This document shows, in pieces, positions 43,987-53,335 of a stretch of 64,000 bases of DNA (position 1 is its first letter; each line of letters starts with the position of its first letter). The position numbers and the translations under genes were made by a program. Origin of the DNA: Vibrio maerlii (GTDB taxonomy: Bacteria > Pseudomonadota > Gammaproteobacteria > Enterobacterales > Vibrionaceae); the NCBI RefSeq assembly GCF_003415655.1, contig NZ_QRHC01000007.1:1-64000 (forward strand). The letters run 5' to 3'. The notes beneath the pieces were generated by a model that had not been told where the DNA came from, searched no databases, and saw nothing but the letters and a program-made list of their open reading frames with translations.

Positions 43987-44055
43987 TAGTTACATTATGG
44001 ATCCGTATGGCTCAAAATGGCCTAAAGTACGACTTCTGGAATCGTATAAGAAAAA

Positions 44056-44139
44056 CTAATCTTCTTGCTCCTTTCTAACCTCTAGTAGTTCCCCAACTGT
44101 ACACCCTAAGTAGTCACAGAGTTTCTCTAGTGTTTCAAA
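44056..44139 (-). pseudogene. C-terminal fragment of an XRE-family repressor gene
   Basis: The minus strand encodes FETLEKLCDYLGCTVGELLE followed by VRKEQED and a stop, the typical end of a short phage-type helix-turn-helix repressor. The rest of the gene is cut off by the insertion sequence beginning two bases away. Confidence 0.75.
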
Positions 44140-44140
44140 G

Positions 44141-45194
44141 GGCTTTGTTGCTTAATTCAGTGAGAAGACATGGTAGCCCCATGTTGACCAGTCCTTAAAC
44201 AATATACTGAGTTTCAGGCATACCAAACCCTGTAAGCTTGTTCAGCGCTTTGATCATAGCGTAAGCCTCGCCAACCTGAGCATTGTAATTTCTTAGGCTT
44301 AATTTCCCACCTAGCAGCTGTTTTACTCGGTACATTGCAGTCTCTGACAGAGAGCGCTTATGATAACCATACCGCTTTTTCCACTTCTTATTGGAGCCGT
44401 AGAGCTTCTGACAACCTACTGCTAAGTTACGAGGATGCCCTCGTTCCCAGAAGGCTGCTCCTTCTCTTGGCGGGATGAGCGGAACAGCTCGCTTGAGCCG
44501 TATGGCATCATGGCAATTCCTTGTGTCATAAGCGCCATCACCTGATATCTCCATGATTTTTCAACGTGTCTGCTTAAGCAAGTTGGGAAGCACTTCGGCA
44601 TCGGTTACGTTAGATAAGCTCAGCTCTGCTGCGACTATTTCGTGGGTGTTGGTATCTACTGCGATATGTAGCTTACGCCAAACCCTACGCTTCCTGTCAG
44701 TACCATGCTTCTTGACTTTCCATTCACCTTCGCCATAAATCTTGAGACCAGTGGCGTCAATGGCTAAGTGTTGTATCGCAGCTCTGGTTTTAGTTTTGAA
44801 TGAAACCTCAACTTCCTTAGCTCGACGGCTCATACAGATATAGTGTGGGCAAACAAGCGGGATGTTAGCCAGCTTAAATACTGAGTCTAGAAAACCTTGC
44901 AGCGCTCTCAATGGCATAGAGAAAACGCGTTTCACCATCAGAGCGGTAGTAATGGCTAAGTCGCTGAATCGGCGAGGTCTACCACGCTTGCCTTGTTTGT
45001 TTTGCTTCCACTCGGCTATCGCTTCCTCATCAATCCAAAATGTCTGAGAGCCACGGTTGATTAAGGCTTTATTGTACTGCTTCCAGTTAGTTGTTTTGTA
45101 ACGAGGTTTAGGAATGAGGATACGATGATTGATGGCTGTAGCCGATCAGATCGTAGCTTCTTGATTTAGTTCCATCGATTTAAGCAACAAAGCC
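44141..45194 (-). mobile_element. IS5-type insertion sequence, copy 1 (1054 bp)
   Basis: Ends GGCTTTGTTGCTTAA and TTAAGCAACAAAGCC are perfect 15-bp inverted repeats. The DDE transposase is on the minus strand and is broken. No clear target duplication: the sequences on each side come from unrelated genes (XRE fragment left, IS30 fragment right), so a deletion or rearrangement has occurred at this element. Confidence 0.9.
44195..45115 (-). pseudogene. IS5-family transposase, inactivated
   Basis: About 306 codons if repaired. The homologous copy begins ATG-CCG-AAG-CCT, but here the matching codon is ATT (45113-45115), so the normal start is lost. A TGA at 44561-44563, in the same frame, stands where the other copy has CGA. 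The rest is intact, with IDATGLKIYGEGEWKVKKHG, ELSLSNVTDAEVLPNLL and ISGDGAYDT (DDE motifs). Two point changes therefore silence it. Confidence 0.88.
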
Positions 45195-45274
45195 ATTTCA
45201 GAAACCGAAATTCCCCGTTCCAAAAGAGCTGAAATCTGGTATCTTCTGCCCTCGGTCAACTGTTGATAATTCAT
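45195..45274 (-). pseudogene. N-terminal fragment of an IS30-family transposase
   Basis: MNYQQLTEGRRYQISALLER and on to GISVSEMAL is the usual start of IS30-type transposases. It is truncated by the IS5-type element. The next 100 bases (to about 45375) look like the matching IS30 end region. Confidence 0.75.
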
Positions 45275-45411
45275 GGTAGTACTGCTTGTTTCTTTGGCGA
45301 GAAGAGCGTACCACTTTCAGCAGTTGGCTTCCTCTTCTACACCTTTCCATGAATGTCGCACTTATTATCTGAAATCAGGATGAATATTCGAATATAGCTG
45401 AGAAAGTGAAC

Positions 45412-46449
45412 CTATAAGGACTTTCTTTCTATGTAACTAACTTCGGTATATGAACGAACAGTTGGCTCTTGAACGTCATTACTCAAGTGGATGAGTTTGT
45501 AGATGGCTGACTTTGCAAGGCTTTCATATGCTGGTCGAATCGTTGTTAAGGATGGTGTCACTAAAGACGAGATCTCTAGGTCATCAAACCCAACAACAGC
45601 AATGTCCTTTGGAACAGAAATGTTCTTTGATTTCAAAGATTGAATCAAAGATATAGCCATTAAATCACAAATACAAAAGACGACATCACAATCATCAAAA
45701 ACACCAGATTCAACAATTTTATCCATAATTAAACTACTGCCGAAATCTTGTCCAGCGGTATCGTTATTCATCAGTTCCAACGTTGTAGTGTCGGCATAAG
45801 TACGAATATCTATTACATCTCTTGCATATTCAAAGCTAATTTCCTCCATCTTCATTGCTCGGAAGAATCCATCAACTCTTTGTTGGATAGTTAAACGAGG
45901 GATTGTTGTTAATATCTTTGGTTTTCTATAACCATTATTCACGGTTGCCTTACCTAGTAGGTAACCACCAAGCTCGTAATCAGGACTTATACTGCTCAGC
46001 CTCATTAAGTCATCAAAGCAGTTAATCATGACTGTGGGGATATTCAACTCAAACGCAATATTGTTGAGCTCAGTATTGGTTATACCTGCAATAATAACTG
46101 TTTCAGAGTTCTTGACCTTCTTGATAGCGGAAGAAATTTCATTATCTGATCTCATTATAATAGTTTCGATAGTCAATCCAAATTTTTTAGCTTCATTTTT
46201 TAAGTGTTCATAGATTGTAAAATAGAAACTATGTGGTTGTAGTACTGATGAGTGAATGACAAGCGAAATTTTATTGAAGTAAATATTTACCGATAAAGTC
46301 TTTTTTATCCTTGGTTTATAAGAGATTTCCTCAAGCGCTTTATTAACTTTTTCTACGGTTTCTGGTTTTACTATTGATGGGTTGTTTATCGCTCTTGAAA
46401 CGGTGGCTTTAGAAACCCCTGCTATCTGAGCAATGCGTTCAATACTCAT
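45412..46449 (-). CDS. LacI-family transcriptional regulator
   Basis: 345 residues. N-terminal helix-turn-helix MSIERIAQIAGVSKATVSRA with hinge helix, then a periplasmic-binding-like sensor domain (GGYLLGKATVNNG, VVGFDDLEISSLVTPSLTTI). It is divergent from the GH88 gene with a 183-base spacer and is the likely local repressor of that operon. Base composition is more AT-rich than the alginate genes. Confidence 0.92.
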   Translation of the reverse strand: MSIERIAQIAGVSKATVSRAINNPSIVKPETVEKVNKALEEISYKPRIKKTLSVNIYFNKISLVIHSSVLQPHSFYFTIYEHLKNEAKKFGLTIETIIMRSDNEISSAIKKVKNSETVIIAGITNTELNNIAFELNIPTVMINCFDDLMRLSSISPDYELGGYLLGKATVNNGYRKPKILTTIPRLTIQQRVDGFFRAMKMEEISFEYARDVIDIRTYADTTTLELMNNDTAGQDFGSSLIMDKIVESGVFDDCDVVFCICDLMAISLIQSLKSKNISVPKDIAVVGFDDLEISSLVTPSLTTIRPAYESLAKSAIYKLIHLSNDVQEPTVRSYTEVSYIERKSL

Positions 46450-46632
46450 TTCGTTATTCTCTTTCTATATGACCTGCATCACGACCTAGATTTTATAACT
46501 AATGAAACAAATCATTTGAATGAGTTGTTACATTTTGCGTGTTGTAGATCACGTTTTTTTGGATTTCCGTTGTTTAAAGTACCCTCCATCGAAACAGCGT
46601 AATTTGTTGAAAGTTAGTTAAGTTGAGAGTTT

Positions 46633-47805
46633 ATGTTTAAAGAATTAACGGAAATTAAAAATGATATTCTAGAGAGTATCGAGCGCAATGCACCAATCAT
46701 TGGCAATCGTAATCCAATGATTGGAGCTGGTCCGGAAGATTTCACGTGGCAATATCCAAAAGAAGATTATTTCTGGACGGACTCATTTTGGACTGGTGAA
46801 CTGTGGCTAGCTTACATGCTGACTGGTAAGCAAGAGTACAAAAATATGGCGCGTATGCGTTATGCGCATTTTGGAGAAATCCTAAACAATCCAATGTGGC
46901 TGAACCATGATCTGGGTTTTGAATTCTCATTAACCGCGGTAGCTGATTACAAATTAACGGGCAATGAAACAGCTCGTAATCTTGCTCTGAAAGCTGCTGA
47001 TGCACTACGTAGTCGCTTCAACTGGAATGGTAACTATTTAGTTGCTTGGACTGCAGGTACAGAAGACCAAGCACATGCTGAGCTAGTTCAAGGCAAAATC
47101 ATTATCGATTGTATGCAAAACCTCTCTTTGCTGATGTGGGCATACTCGGAAACCAATATTGAGTCATACAAAGAAGTGGCGATTCGACAAGCTGAAACAT
47201 CGCTAAAATACTTAGTTCGTGATGATTTTAGTACCTATCATACTTATGACTTCGATACGAAGACAAACCAACCAATCGCAGGTAAAACTTTCCAAGGTTA
47301 TGCTGATGAGTCTTGCTGGTCTCGTGGCCAAGCATGGGCTATCCACGGGTTTGCTCAAATGGCGCTATTAACAGGTGATGAGCGTTACTCAGAAATGAGT
47401 ATGAAGCTAACAGACTTCGTTATGGAAAATATCACGGATGACTTAGTACCCATCTGGGATTACCGTCTGCCAAAAGAAGATAAACAATATAAAGATACGT
47501 CTGCCGGTTCAATTACAGCAGCTGGTTTATACCTGCTCTCTGAAGTGTTGGAAAAACAAGGTAAAACTGACTTAGCTGAAAAGTATCGTAAGTTCGGTGA
47601 AAAAATGCTTCTAGCATTAAGAAACAACTATGACTTAACTGATAATAAAGAAGCTCAAGGGTTGTTGTCAGATTCTGCGTCTTATGTTCACCAAGCACAT
47701 CAATTAGATAAAGAGTTTTTAGCAAACGCTATGCTTCCGTATGGTGATTACTACTATTTTGAGGCCGTTTTGCGAGCACTTGGCCATAATAAACTGTTTT
47801 GGTAA
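46633..47805 (+). CDS. Unsaturated glucuronyl hydrolase, GH88
   Basis: 390 residues of the (alpha/alpha)6 UGL family. It hydrates the unsaturated uronate at the non-reducing end of lyase products, releasing the hexosamine or sugar and an unstable uronate that opens to DHU. Both key aspartates of the family are present: Asp93 in HDLGFEFS and Asp159 in IIDCMQNLSLLMWA. WSRGQAWAIHGFA is also typical. No signal peptide, so it is cytoplasmic and needs imported disaccharides. First gene of the operon with the TRAP transporter. Confidence 0.92.
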   Translation: MFKELTEIKNDILESIERNAPIIGNRNPMIGAGPEDFTWQYPKEDYFWTDSFWTGELWLAYMLTGKQEYKNMARMRYAHFGEILNNPMWLNHDLGFEFSLTAVADYKLTGNETARNLALKAADALRSRFNWNGNYLVAWTAGTEDQAHAELVQGKIIIDCMQNLSLLMWAYSETNIESYKEVAIRQAETSLKYLVRDDFSTYHTYDFDTKTNQPIAGKTFQGYADESCWSRGQAWAIHGFAQMALLTGDERYSEMSMKLTDFVMENITDDLVPIWDYRLPKEDKQYKDTSAGSITAAGLYLLSEVLEKQGKTDLAEKYRKFGEKMLLALRNNYDLTDNKEAQGLLSDSASYVHQAHQLDKEFLANAMLPYGDYYYFEAVLRALGHNKLFW

Positions 47806-47837
47806 TTGAATAATCTTAAATAAAAAAAGGAAACAAA

Positions 47838-48824
47838 ATGTCTAATCTTAAAAAATCCCTACTCCTTGCTAGTATTTGCTTAGCGTTTACAGGTACAGCA
47901 AGTGCAAAAGTGTATAAGTTTGCAACGAATATCCCAAGTGATGGCGCTCCAGGTGTTCTATTACAAGAGTTCTCTGATAATGTAAAAGAAAAAACAGATG
48001 GTCGTGTGAAATTCAAAATATTTTGGAACGGCACACTAGGCAGTCAAGGTGATTACCTAAAGAAAGTACAAAGTGGTGTTATTTCTGTTGGCATGACCAA
48101 TACAGCAACGCTTGAAAACATTGCTCCTGAAATGGGTGTTTTGAACTTACCTTATATTTTTAGAAGCTTAGATGAATACAGTGAGACAATGTTTGATGAT
48201 ACGGTAAAAGCTAAAGTCGACGAAGCATTGTCATCAAAAAAACTAAACCCACTAGGTTTTCTTAGTAATGGCTTCCGTGGAATCATGACATCCAAGGAAA
48301 TCAAAACGATTGATGACCTAAAAGGAATGAAGATTCGCACAATGGGTAGTGATAACTACATCAAAATGCTTGAATCATTTGGCGCTGTTCCATCTCCAAT
48401 GGCCTTCAGTGAAGTGTACCCAGCACTACAACAAGGCGTTATTGATGGTGCAGAGGGCGGTGTTGCTGCACTTTGGGAAATTAAATACGGCGAGGTGACA
48501 AAATTTGGCACACATACTAACCATACTCGTTTAAGTGATTATGTTCTTATTAGTGACAAATTCAAATCGAAAGTTTCCGCAGATGATCTAAAGGTTGTAT
48601 TTGATGAGTTTGAAAAGGTGAGCAAGAAATCACTTTCATTCGTTGATGATACTATGGCTAAATCTGAACAAATTGGCATCGAAAAGCTTGGTGTGAAGAT
48701 TAATGAAGTAGATATTGAGCCGTTTGTCGAAGCTGTTCAACCAATGTACCAAAATGCACTGAATGACCCTAAAAAGAAAGATTTACTGAACGTTATCTTT
48801 GCTCTTCAAGGTAGAGATTTATAA
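47838..48824 (+). CDS. TRAP transporter substrate-binding protein
   Basis: 328 residues, DctP family. Signal peptide ends near TASA|KVYKF. Blocks FWNGTLGSQGDYLKKVQSG, LGFLSNGFRGIMTSKEI, LKGMKIRTMGSDNYIKML (conserved substrate arginine) and YPALQQGVIDGAEGG. It differs strongly from the C4-dicarboxylate DctP earlier in the window. Its place after GH88 suggests the ligand is an unsaturated uronate-containing disaccharide or uronate; TRAP systems need an organic acid group. Confidence 0.9.
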   Translation: MSNLKKSLLLASICLAFTGTASAKVYKFATNIPSDGAPGVLLQEFSDNVKEKTDGRVKFKIFWNGTLGSQGDYLKKVQSGVISVGMTNTATLENIAPEMGVLNLPYIFRSLDEYSETMFDDTVKAKVDEALSSKKLNPLGFLSNGFRGIMTSKEIKTIDDLKGMKIRTMGSDNYIKMLESFGAVPSPMAFSEVYPALQQGVIDGAEGGVAALWEIKYGEVTKFGTHTNHTRLSDYVLISDKFKSKVSADDLKVVFDEFEKVSKKSLSFVDDTMAKSEQIGIEKLGVKINEVDIEPFVEAVQPMYQNALNDPKKKDLLNVIFALQGRDL

Positions 48825-48840
48825 TCTATTAACATATATA

Positions 48841-48870
48841 AATGAGGTCGGCTAAACTCGACCTCTCATT
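48841..48870 (+). promoter_or_regulatory. Hairpin between TRAP binding-protein and permease genes
   Basis: GAGGTCG / CGACCTC with extension AATGA / TCATT and a bulge, in the 65-base spacer. It is the positional counterpart of the hairpin in dctPQM (10377-10438). Confidence 0.65.
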
Positions 48871-48889
48871 ATAAAAATAAGAGTTCGTA

Positions 48890-50806
48890 ATGATGGATGG
48901 TAATGTTATTGAAGAGAAAAGAGACTCTTCATTATTTGATAAGTTTGGTAAAATAATTAATCAATCTTTAAAGCCAATTTTGGTTTTTACTTTAGGTCTA
49001 ATGAGTGTTTTGATTGTATATCAAGTATTTTGTCGATATATACTAAACTCACCAAGTAATGTATCTTCAGAACTACTCACTTATATGTTAATTTGGCTAG
49101 GTCTTTTAGGTGCGTCAGTTTGTTTCTTACAAGCTAAACACCTTAATTTGCCAATTATTCTAGATAAAATATCAGAAGATAGTCAAGATACATTAGTTAT
49201 TATCACGATTGTCACATCAATTTTCTTTGGTGGTATTGTCGCTTATAGTGGTGTGATTGGTCTTGATAATCAATCGTTTACACCAATCCTAAAAATGAAT
49301 CAGGGTCTATTGCAATCCGTGATTATCATACTAGGTGTAGTAATCTGTGTCTCTTATTTAATTAAGTTAAGCAATCTATTTACTAAAAATAGCAAGAATA
49401 GATTTAAAACGATCGCAGTATCAATCATATTAGGGCTTCTAATCTTTGGTTACTCAAGCTTGAAGTCTAACGATTTTACGATGGGGTATATAGAGGACAA
49501 TATTGAGCTGATTTCTTTCTTCGTATTGTTCATGGCATTCTTCTTTTTCTTGCTGATCGGTACACCAATTGCTGTTGGTTTAGGTATTGCGGGTTTAATG
49601 ACTCTGAGTTTGCAAATGAACATTTCAGAGTTGGTAAGTACAACAGGTGAAACATTATTTGCATCATTGAATAACTTTGGTTTCCTTGCATTACCGTTCT
49701 TTATCCTTGCTGGCAACATTATGAACCAAGGCGGTATCGCGAGAAGACTGATTAACTTTGCAATGTTGATTGGACGTCGAATTCCAGGCAGCTTATGGCA
49801 GACAAATATCGTTGCGAATATGTTGTTCGGATCGCTCTCTGGCTCAGCGATTGCCGCTGCAACAGCGATCGGAGGCATTATTACTCCAATGGCAAAAGAG
49901 AAAAATTATGATATGCCATTTAGCACGGCAGTAAACGCCGCTTCATCAATTGCAGGTATGTTGATCCCGCCAACCGGTGTATTTATTGTTTATTCTCTGA
50001 TCACAGGGGGCGGGGCGTCAATCGCAGCTCTATTCTTAGCAGGTTATGTTCCAGGGATTATCATTGGCCTTAGTGTGATGATTGTTGCTGCAATCTATGC
50101 GAAGAAGAATAATTATCCAGTATCAAAGGCCTCAATTGATTTAAATAGTTTCCTAAATGTACTCTGGGGTGCGCTGCCAAGTTTGATGCTTATATTTGTT
50201 GTGATAGGAGGCATCATTGGTGGTGTATTTACTGCAATTGAAGCATCGGGTATTGCTGTAGCATATAGCTTATTACTATCAGTTTTTTACAAGACAATTA
50301 CTCTTAGGAGTTTGACTAAAATTCTCTATGACTCTGCAATTAGTTCTGCCGTCATCTTATTTCTAATTGCTTGTTCGAGTGTAATGAGCTGGAGTATGAC
50401 ATTTGCCTTTATTCCAGACACAGTGGCAGAAATGTTAATCAGATTTAGTGATAATAAATATGTAATTTTGGCATTAATTAATATCACACTGTTAATCGTT
50501 GGTGTGTTCATGGATATGTCACCAGCACTATTAATCTTCACACCGATTCTATATCCAATTGTGACTGGGTTAGGTGTTGACCCTGTGCATTTCGGGGTGA
50601 TTATGGTTTACAACCTATCTATGGGCGTTGTGACACCACCTGTTGGGACAGTGTTATTTGTTTCATGTGGTATTACTGGTGAAAAAATCACTAGTGTAAT
50701 TAAACCTTTGTTACCTATTTTCTTAGTGCAAATTATTGGCTTGATATTAATTACATACTTCCCAGTGTTGTCATTAGCACTGCCTAGATTCTTTGGGTTA
50801 AATTAA
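48890..50806 (+). CDS. TRAP transporter fused small-large permease (DctQM)
   Basis: 638 residues combining the two membrane subunits. The N-terminal DctQ part (about 1-165) has VFCRYILNSPSNVSSELLTY and WLGLLGASVCFLQAKHL. The DctM part (about 200-638) has FLALPFFILAGNIMNQGG, LFGSLSGSAIAAATAIGG, MLIPPTGVFIVYS, GVFTAIEASGIAVAYS and NLSMGVVTPPVGTVLFV. Codon use is AT-rich. It ends three bases before the DUF2264 gene. Confidence 0.92.
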   Translation: MMDGNVIEEKRDSSLFDKFGKIINQSLKPILVFTLGLMSVLIVYQVFCRYILNSPSNVSSELLTYMLIWLGLLGASVCFLQAKHLNLPIILDKISEDSQDTLVIITIVTSIFFGGIVAYSGVIGLDNQSFTPILKMNQGLLQSVIIILGVVICVSYLIKLSNLFTKNSKNRFKTIAVSIILGLLIFGYSSLKSNDFTMGYIEDNIELISFFVLFMAFFFFLLIGTPIAVGLGIAGLMTLSLQMNISELVSTTGETLFASLNNFGFLALPFFILAGNIMNQGGIARRLINFAMLIGRRIPGSLWQTNIVANMLFGSLSGSAIAAATAIGGIITPMAKEKNYDMPFSTAVNAASSIAGMLIPPTGVFIVYSLITGGGASIAALFLAGYVPGIIIGLSVMIVAAIYAKKNNYPVSKASIDLNSFLNVLWGALPSLMLIFVVIGGIIGGVFTAIEASGIAVAYSLLLSVFYKTITLRSLTKILYDSAISSAVILFLIACSSVMSWSMTFAFIPDTVAEMLIRFSDNKYVILALINITLLIVGVFMDMSPALLIFTPILYPIVTGLGVDPVHFGVIMVYNLSMGVVTPPVGTVLFVSCGITGEKITSVIKPLLPIFLVQIIGLILITYFPVLSLALPRFFGLN

Positions 50807-50809
50807 ATT

Positions 50810-52534
50810 ATGAAAAATCCATTTAATAATAACGAACTAAAAACAAAGCAAGACTATCAAAACTTAGTCAATGATATGTTTGAGCCGCTAGTTCCCTATT
50901 ATCAAAAGCAGAGCTCTCTTATCGACTTTGGAACGGGCGGTGCATGGTTCGACATGAAAGCTAGTTCATTAGAGGGTGCAGTACGACCTTTGTGGGGGAT
51001 TATTCCTTTAACTTTAGGTGGTGGTGAGTTTGAGCATTGGCCGTTAATCCAGAAAGCCATTATTGAAGGGACTGACCCTGAACACGCAAACTTTTGGGGG
51101 CATGTAGGTAATCACGACCAACGCTCGGTCGAAATGGCCGTCATTGGCTTTTTGTTAGTCGCATTGCCAGAGTTTAGTTACACCCCTTTGACGGACAAGC
51201 AAAAGGATAACTTGGTTAGTTGGCTGGCTAGAGTCCAATACAAAACCATGCCTCAAAATAACTGGTTATTCTTCACTATCTTAGTGCAAGAGGGGCTAAA
51301 AAATGTTGGGCGCCATGACCTTGTTAATCAAGAGGTTCAAGATCAGTACTTTGAGAAAATTGAGAACTGGTATCTAGGTGAAGGTTGGTACGGTGACGGT
51401 GACGTTAATACGGTTGATCACTATGGTGGTTACGCATTGCACTATTACGGCATTCTTTACTCAACCTTTGTAAAAAATGCCAACCCAAGATTGACGGCTG
51501 TTTTTAAGCAAAGAGCTCAATCTTTTTTTGAACCATTCAAGTACTGGTTCTCAGACAAAGGTGAAGTATTGCCATTAGGTCGTTCAATGGTTTATCGCTT
51601 TGCTACTGCTGCATTTTGGGGTGCATTAGCTCTTGTTGAGTTCGAACCGCGAAAACTAAGAGAAGTCAAAGGTATTTGGGAACGGCAAATAAAAGTATGG
51701 TCAGACAAGCCAATATTTGACGATGAGGGACTTTTGACTCGTGGCTATTCATATCCGAACTTAATGATGTGTGAGACTTATAACTCTCCAACATCTCCTT
51801 ACTGGTGTATGAAAGCATTTATCCCATTATGTCTGCCTGATGATTCTGAGTTTTGGCAATCAGATGCACTACCAATGACCATTGAAGATGATGTTTATTC
51901 TATGCCATGTAGTCAGAGCGTAGCTCAACGAATAAACGGTGAGTCAATTGTTCACTTTTCGGGGCCAATAAATACGTTATTTCAAAAGGACAAATATAAT
52001 AAATTTGCATATACAACATGGACTGGTCTAGATACTCATTCATTACTTTATGCAGATTCTTTGAGCTTTGGAGATAACATTCTTGCTTTCAGCTTTGATT
52101 CAGGAATTAACTGGCAAATGCGCCATAAAAATAATGAAACCAAGATTAAGAATAACGTAATTAAAACAAATTGGACTACAGGTCAGATTAACGTAGAGAC
52201 AGAAATAACGGTATTAGATAACGGTCTTAGTATTAGAAAACACACATTTGAATTAACGGAAGATGCTTGGGTTTCTGAAAGTGGTTTTGCGATTGGTCAC
52301 TGGTATGAAGAGCCAAATATTATTACTAAAAATGATGAATTTACTTCAGTATCTATTGTGGTAGGCAATGAGAAATCAGGTATTCTCAGTCTTGATGAAT
52401 ATGAAAAAGAGCCTTTATCTTCAGTTCGTATACATACGAATATTGTATACCCAAGATCATCGGTACCTTTTCTTCTAACAAAGCTAAAAGCTGGAAAACA
52501 CACGCTGATTAGCGAGTTTTCAGTTGTTGTATAA
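50810..52534 (+). CDS. DUF2264-family protein, possible glycoside hydrolase
   Basis: 574 residues, helical toroid-like N-terminal part (about 10-380) and a beta-rich C-terminal part. Family-like blocks: GGAWFDMKASSLEGAVRPLW, EHANFWGHVGNHDQRSVEMA, NNWLFFTILVQEGL and GWYGDGDVNTVDHYGGYALH. Some DUF2264 proteins are, as I recall, beta-glucuronidases (GH154); that assignment should be checked. No signal peptide. It probably acts in the cytoplasm on an imported uronate saccharide beside GH88. Confidence 0.8.
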   Translation: MKNPFNNNELKTKQDYQNLVNDMFEPLVPYYQKQSSLIDFGTGGAWFDMKASSLEGAVRPLWGIIPLTLGGGEFEHWPLIQKAIIEGTDPEHANFWGHVGNHDQRSVEMAVIGFLLVALPEFSYTPLTDKQKDNLVSWLARVQYKTMPQNNWLFFTILVQEGLKNVGRHDLVNQEVQDQYFEKIENWYLGEGWYGDGDVNTVDHYGGYALHYYGILYSTFVKNANPRLTAVFKQRAQSFFEPFKYWFSDKGEVLPLGRSMVYRFATAAFWGALALVEFEPRKLREVKGIWERQIKVWSDKPIFDDEGLLTRGYSYPNLMMCETYNSPTSPYWCMKAFIPLCLPDDSEFWQSDALPMTIEDDVYSMPCSQSVAQRINGESIVHFSGPINTLFQKDKYNKFAYTTWTGLDTHSLLYADSLSFGDNILAFSFDSGINWQMRHKNNETKIKNNVIKTNWTTGQINVETEITVLDNGLSIRKHTFELTEDAWVSESGFAIGHWYEEPNIITKNDEFTSVSIVVGNEKSGILSLDEYEKEPLSSVRIHTNIVYPRSSVPFLLTKLKAGKHTLISEFSVVV

Positions 52535-52555
52535 ATAATATCTTAAGTGAAATAT

Positions 52556-53317
52556 ATGATTAATAATAAATTTGATTTGAATGGTAAAGTTGCAATTGTT
52601 ACTGGCTGTAATACAGGTTTAGGTCAGGCGATGGCGGTATCTCTAGCTGCTGCTGGTTGTAACATTGTTGGTGTAAACGTATCAGAGCCGACAGAAACAA
52701 TGAAACTTGTAGAAGAACAAAATAAAAAGTTCCTTGATGTTCGAGCGGATCTATTTGATCAGTCTTCTATTGGTGAAATTGTTGAATCTGCAGTTAATGA
52801 ATTTGGACAGATCGATATTCTTGTAAATAACGCTGGCATCATCCGTCGTGCTGACTCAGTTGATTTTACTGAAAAAGATTGGGATGACGTAATGAACATT
52901 AACTCAAAGACGGTATTCTTCTTCTCGCAAGCAGTGGCTAAACAGTTCATCAAGCAAAAGACTGGTGGCAAGATCATTAATATTGCTTCCATGCTCTCTT
53001 TCCAAGGCGGTATTCGTGTTCCGTCATACACAGCATCTAAGAGTGCTGTTATGGGTCTAACTCGTTTAATGGCAAACGAATGGGCTAAGCACAACATTAA
53101 TGTTAATGCGATTGCACCGGGGTATATGGCAACAGATAACACGGCTGCGCTTCGTGCTGATGAAGCGCGTAATTCTGAAATTCTAGCGCGTATTCCTGCT
53201 GAGCGTTGGGGGGCACCAGAGGATCTGAGTGGTCCTGTTGTATTCCTAGCTTCAGATGCAGCAGCGTATGTTAACGGTTACACGCTAGCAGTTGATGGCG
53301 GCTGGTTAGCACGATAA
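52556..53317 (+). CDS. kduD: KduD/DhuD-type dehydrogenase (KDG-forming)
   Basis: 253 residues, a short-chain dehydrogenase. Nucleotide site TGCNTGLGQAMA, NNAG motif in LVNNAGIIRRA, catalytic serine in IASMLSFQGG and YTASK (Tyr/Lys). Length equals Escherichia coli KduD. It would reduce DK-II (3-deoxy-D-glycero-2,5-hexodiulosonate) to KDG. A GTG nine bases upstream is possible; the ATG at 52556 gives the family start. It lies next to an RpiB-type isomerase, the pairing known for DhuD and DhuI in hyaluronan-degrading streptococci. Confidence 0.9.
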   Translation: MINNKFDLNGKVAIVTGCNTGLGQAMAVSLAAAGCNIVGVNVSEPTETMKLVEEQNKKFLDVRADLFDQSSIGEIVESAVNEFGQIDILVNNAGIIRRADSVDFTEKDWDDVMNINSKTVFFFSQAVAKQFIKQKTGGKIINIASMLSFQGGIRVPSYTASKSAVMGLTRLMANEWAKHNINVNAIAPGYMATDNTAALRADEARNSEILARIPAERWGAPEDLSGPVVFLASDAAAYVNGYTLAVDGGWLAR

Positions 53318-53335
53318 GAATTTGGGAGAAAAATA

